Shown: positions 4,958-6,050 of the stretch, piece after piece
How the letters are laid out: each line of letters starts with the position of its first letter
Numbering within the stretch: the first letter of the stretch is position 1
NCBI GenBank assembly: GCA_025966295.1
Contig: JAOPVD010000284.1
Span: 1 to 6,050, forward strand
Direction of reading: 5' to 3'
DNA: 6,050 nucleotides
Source: Frankiales bacterium
GTDB taxonomy: Bacteria > Actinomycetota > Actinomycetes > Mycobacteriales > SCTD01
Program-made: the position numbers and the translations under genes
The notes under the pieces: generated by a model
Databases searched by the model: none
Seen by the model: the letters and a program-made list of their open reading frames with translations, nothing else
What the model was told of the DNA's origin: nothing

Positions 4958-6050
4958 CCACCGGCCCCGCCGCAGCAGCCCCCACCACCAGCGGGCTCAG
5001 CCACCGCCAGATCCTGACGATCCTGTCCGGGCTGCTGCTCGGCATGTTCCTGGCCGCGCTGGACCAGACCATCGTGTCGACCGCGATGCGCACCATCGCC
5101 GACCGGCTCGACGGCCAGACCGCCCAGGCCTGGGTCACCACCGCCTACCTCGTGACGTCGACGGTGAGCACCCCGCTCTACGGCAAGCTGTCCGACCTGT
5201 ACGGCCGCCGGCCGTTCTACCTGTTCGCGATTGGCGCCTTCCTGGTCGGCTCGGTGCTCTGCGGGCAGGCGCACTCGATCTACGAACTGGCGGCCTACCG
5301 CGCCATCCAGGGACTGGGCGCCGGTGGCCTGCTGTCGCTCGCCTTCGCGATCGTCGGTGACCTGGTGGCGCCGCGCGAGCGGGCCAAGTACCAGGCCTAC
5401 TTCACCTCGGTGTTCGGGGCGTCCAGCGTGCTCGGCCCGGTGCTCGGCGGCTTCCTGGCCGGCCAGGACCGGCTGCTCGGCGTCGACGGCTGGCGCTGGA
5501 TCTTCTACCTGAACGTCCCCATCGGCCTGCTGGCCGCCTACGTGGTGTGGCGCAACCTGAAGCTGCCCCGGCACTCCTCCCAGCGCAAGATCGACTTCCT
5601 GGGGGCCGGCCTGCTCACCGCCAGCGTCGTGCCGGTGCTGCTCGTCGCCGAGAAGGGTCGCGAGTGGGGCTGGACCTCTGGGCTGACGCTGGGGCTGGTC
5701 GCCGCCAGCGTGCTGTCGCTGTGCGCCTTCCTGCCGCGCGAGCGCAAGATGGGCGAGGACGCCATCCTGCCCCTGCGGATCTTCCACGACCGGGTCTTCT
5801 CGGTCACCTGCGTGGTGGCGTTCCTGGTCGGCATGGTGATGTTCGGCGGCCTGGTGCTGATGCCGCTGTACCTGCAGATCGTCAAGCAGGAGACGCCGAC
5901 CACCGCGGGCCTGCAGATGGTCGCGTTCATGTTCGGCCTGATGGGGTCGTCGATGATCGTCGGCCGGATCATGCAGCGGACCGGGCGCTACAAGATCTTC
6001 CCGATCCTCGGCACCGCCGTCATGTTCGCCGGGACGCTGCTGTTCGCGAC
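4954..6050 (+). CDS. MFS multidrug exporter, EmrB/QacA (DHA2) type, 3' end outside window
   Basis: This is a proton-driven drug exporter of the inner membrane; 365 residues are visible and the rest lies beyond the window. A soluble N-terminus of about 20 residues is followed by about eleven hydrophobic segments, consistent with a 14-TM exporter cut near its second half. Family landmarks are LDQTIVSTAMRTIADRL in helix 1 (Asp37), the motif A loop GKLSDLYGRRP (77-87), the glycine/proline-rich motif C GASSVLGPVLGGFLAG (155-170), and WRWIFYLNVPIG (180-191) in helix 6. The start is ATG 4954 overlapping the marR stop, with GGAGA (4945-4949) 4 bases before it inside marR. Co-transcription with marR suggests induction by a toxic compound or an own metabolite. 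The substrate cannot be named; antibiotics, dyes and quaternary ammonium compounds are typical of the family. Confidence 0.95.
   Translation, partial: MTTGPAAAAPTTSGLSHRQILTILSGLLLGMFLAALDQTIVSTAMRTIADRLDGQTAQAWVTTAYLVTSTVSTPLYGKLSDLYGRRPFYLFAIGAFLVGSVLCGQAHSIYELAAYRAIQGLGAGGLLSLAFAIVGDLVAPRERAKYQAYFTSVFGASSVLGPVLGGFLAGQDRLLGVDGWRWIFYLNVPIGLLAAYVVWRNLKLPRHSSQRKIDFLGAGLLTASVVPVLLVAEKGREWGWTSGLTLGLVAASVLSLCAFLPRERKMGEDAILPLRIFHDRVFSVTCVVAFLVGMVMFGGLVLMPLYLQIVKQETPTTAGLQMVAFMFGLMGSSMIVGRIMQRTGRYKIFPILGTAVMFAGTLLFA

Noticed and set aside
4994..5104. The AMRTI sequence in exporter helix 1 as an unusual loss of the common ALPxI proline
   Set aside because: As far as I recall, this variant is common among actinobacterial EmrB/QacA-type exporters, so it is not remarkable without a family-wide comparison.
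4501..5787. Minus-strand frame opposite marR and the exporter
   Set aside because: It has no motifs and a composition typical of an antisense shadow, while the plus strand carries clear MarR and MFS signatures.

Overview
The window is very G+C-rich, with strong G/C bias at third codon positions, GTG starts, a leaderless-type promoter and a protein of the F420/luciferase-like superfamily. Together these point to a high-GC actinobacterium; a family such as Geodermatophilaceae would fit, but the sequence does not prove a genus. There are no RNA genes, mobile elements, CRISPR arrays or long repeats. The window is almost fully coding, with seven genes in three transcriptional blocks.

Block 1 (1-1823, minus strand) is a two-component system. 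An OmpR-type response regulator is followed, with a 4-base stop/start overlap, by a membrane histidine kinase whose C-terminus runs off the left edge. The regulator has an in-frame stop four codons before its GTG and a -10/-35 pair placed for a leaderless transcript. Directly upstream lie three exact-phase CTTRG repeats, 11 bp apart, a good candidate operator for this regulator.

Block 2 (1914-4422, plus strand) diverges from block 1. It starts with a small single-pass membrane protein of unknown function: an N-terminal anchor, a Pro/Thr/Arg-rich stalk and an outer domain with two cysteines. Sharing the operator region with the two-component system makes it a likely target. After 57 bases comes a PAS-PAS-LuxR one-component regulator, then after 10 bases an F420-dependent-type oxidoreductase related to the Fgd glucose-6-phosphate dehydrogenase family. 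That enzyme keeps the F420-site residues but lacks the residues that bind sugar phosphate in Fgd, so its substrate is probably something else. A bulged GC hairpin just after its stop is a candidate terminator.

Block 3 (4493-6050, plus strand) is a MarR-family repressor overlapping by 4 bases (ATGA) a 14-TM-type (EmrB/QacA, DHA2) drug exporter that runs off the right edge. This is the usual arrangement of a locally controlled efflux pump, and an imperfect palindrome before marR is a possible operator.

No clearly new multi-gene system is visible. The items most worth following up are the tandem-repeat operator with its leaderless promoter, the unknown divergent membrane protein, and the Fgd-like enzyme with an altered substrate site beside a PAS-LuxR regulator.
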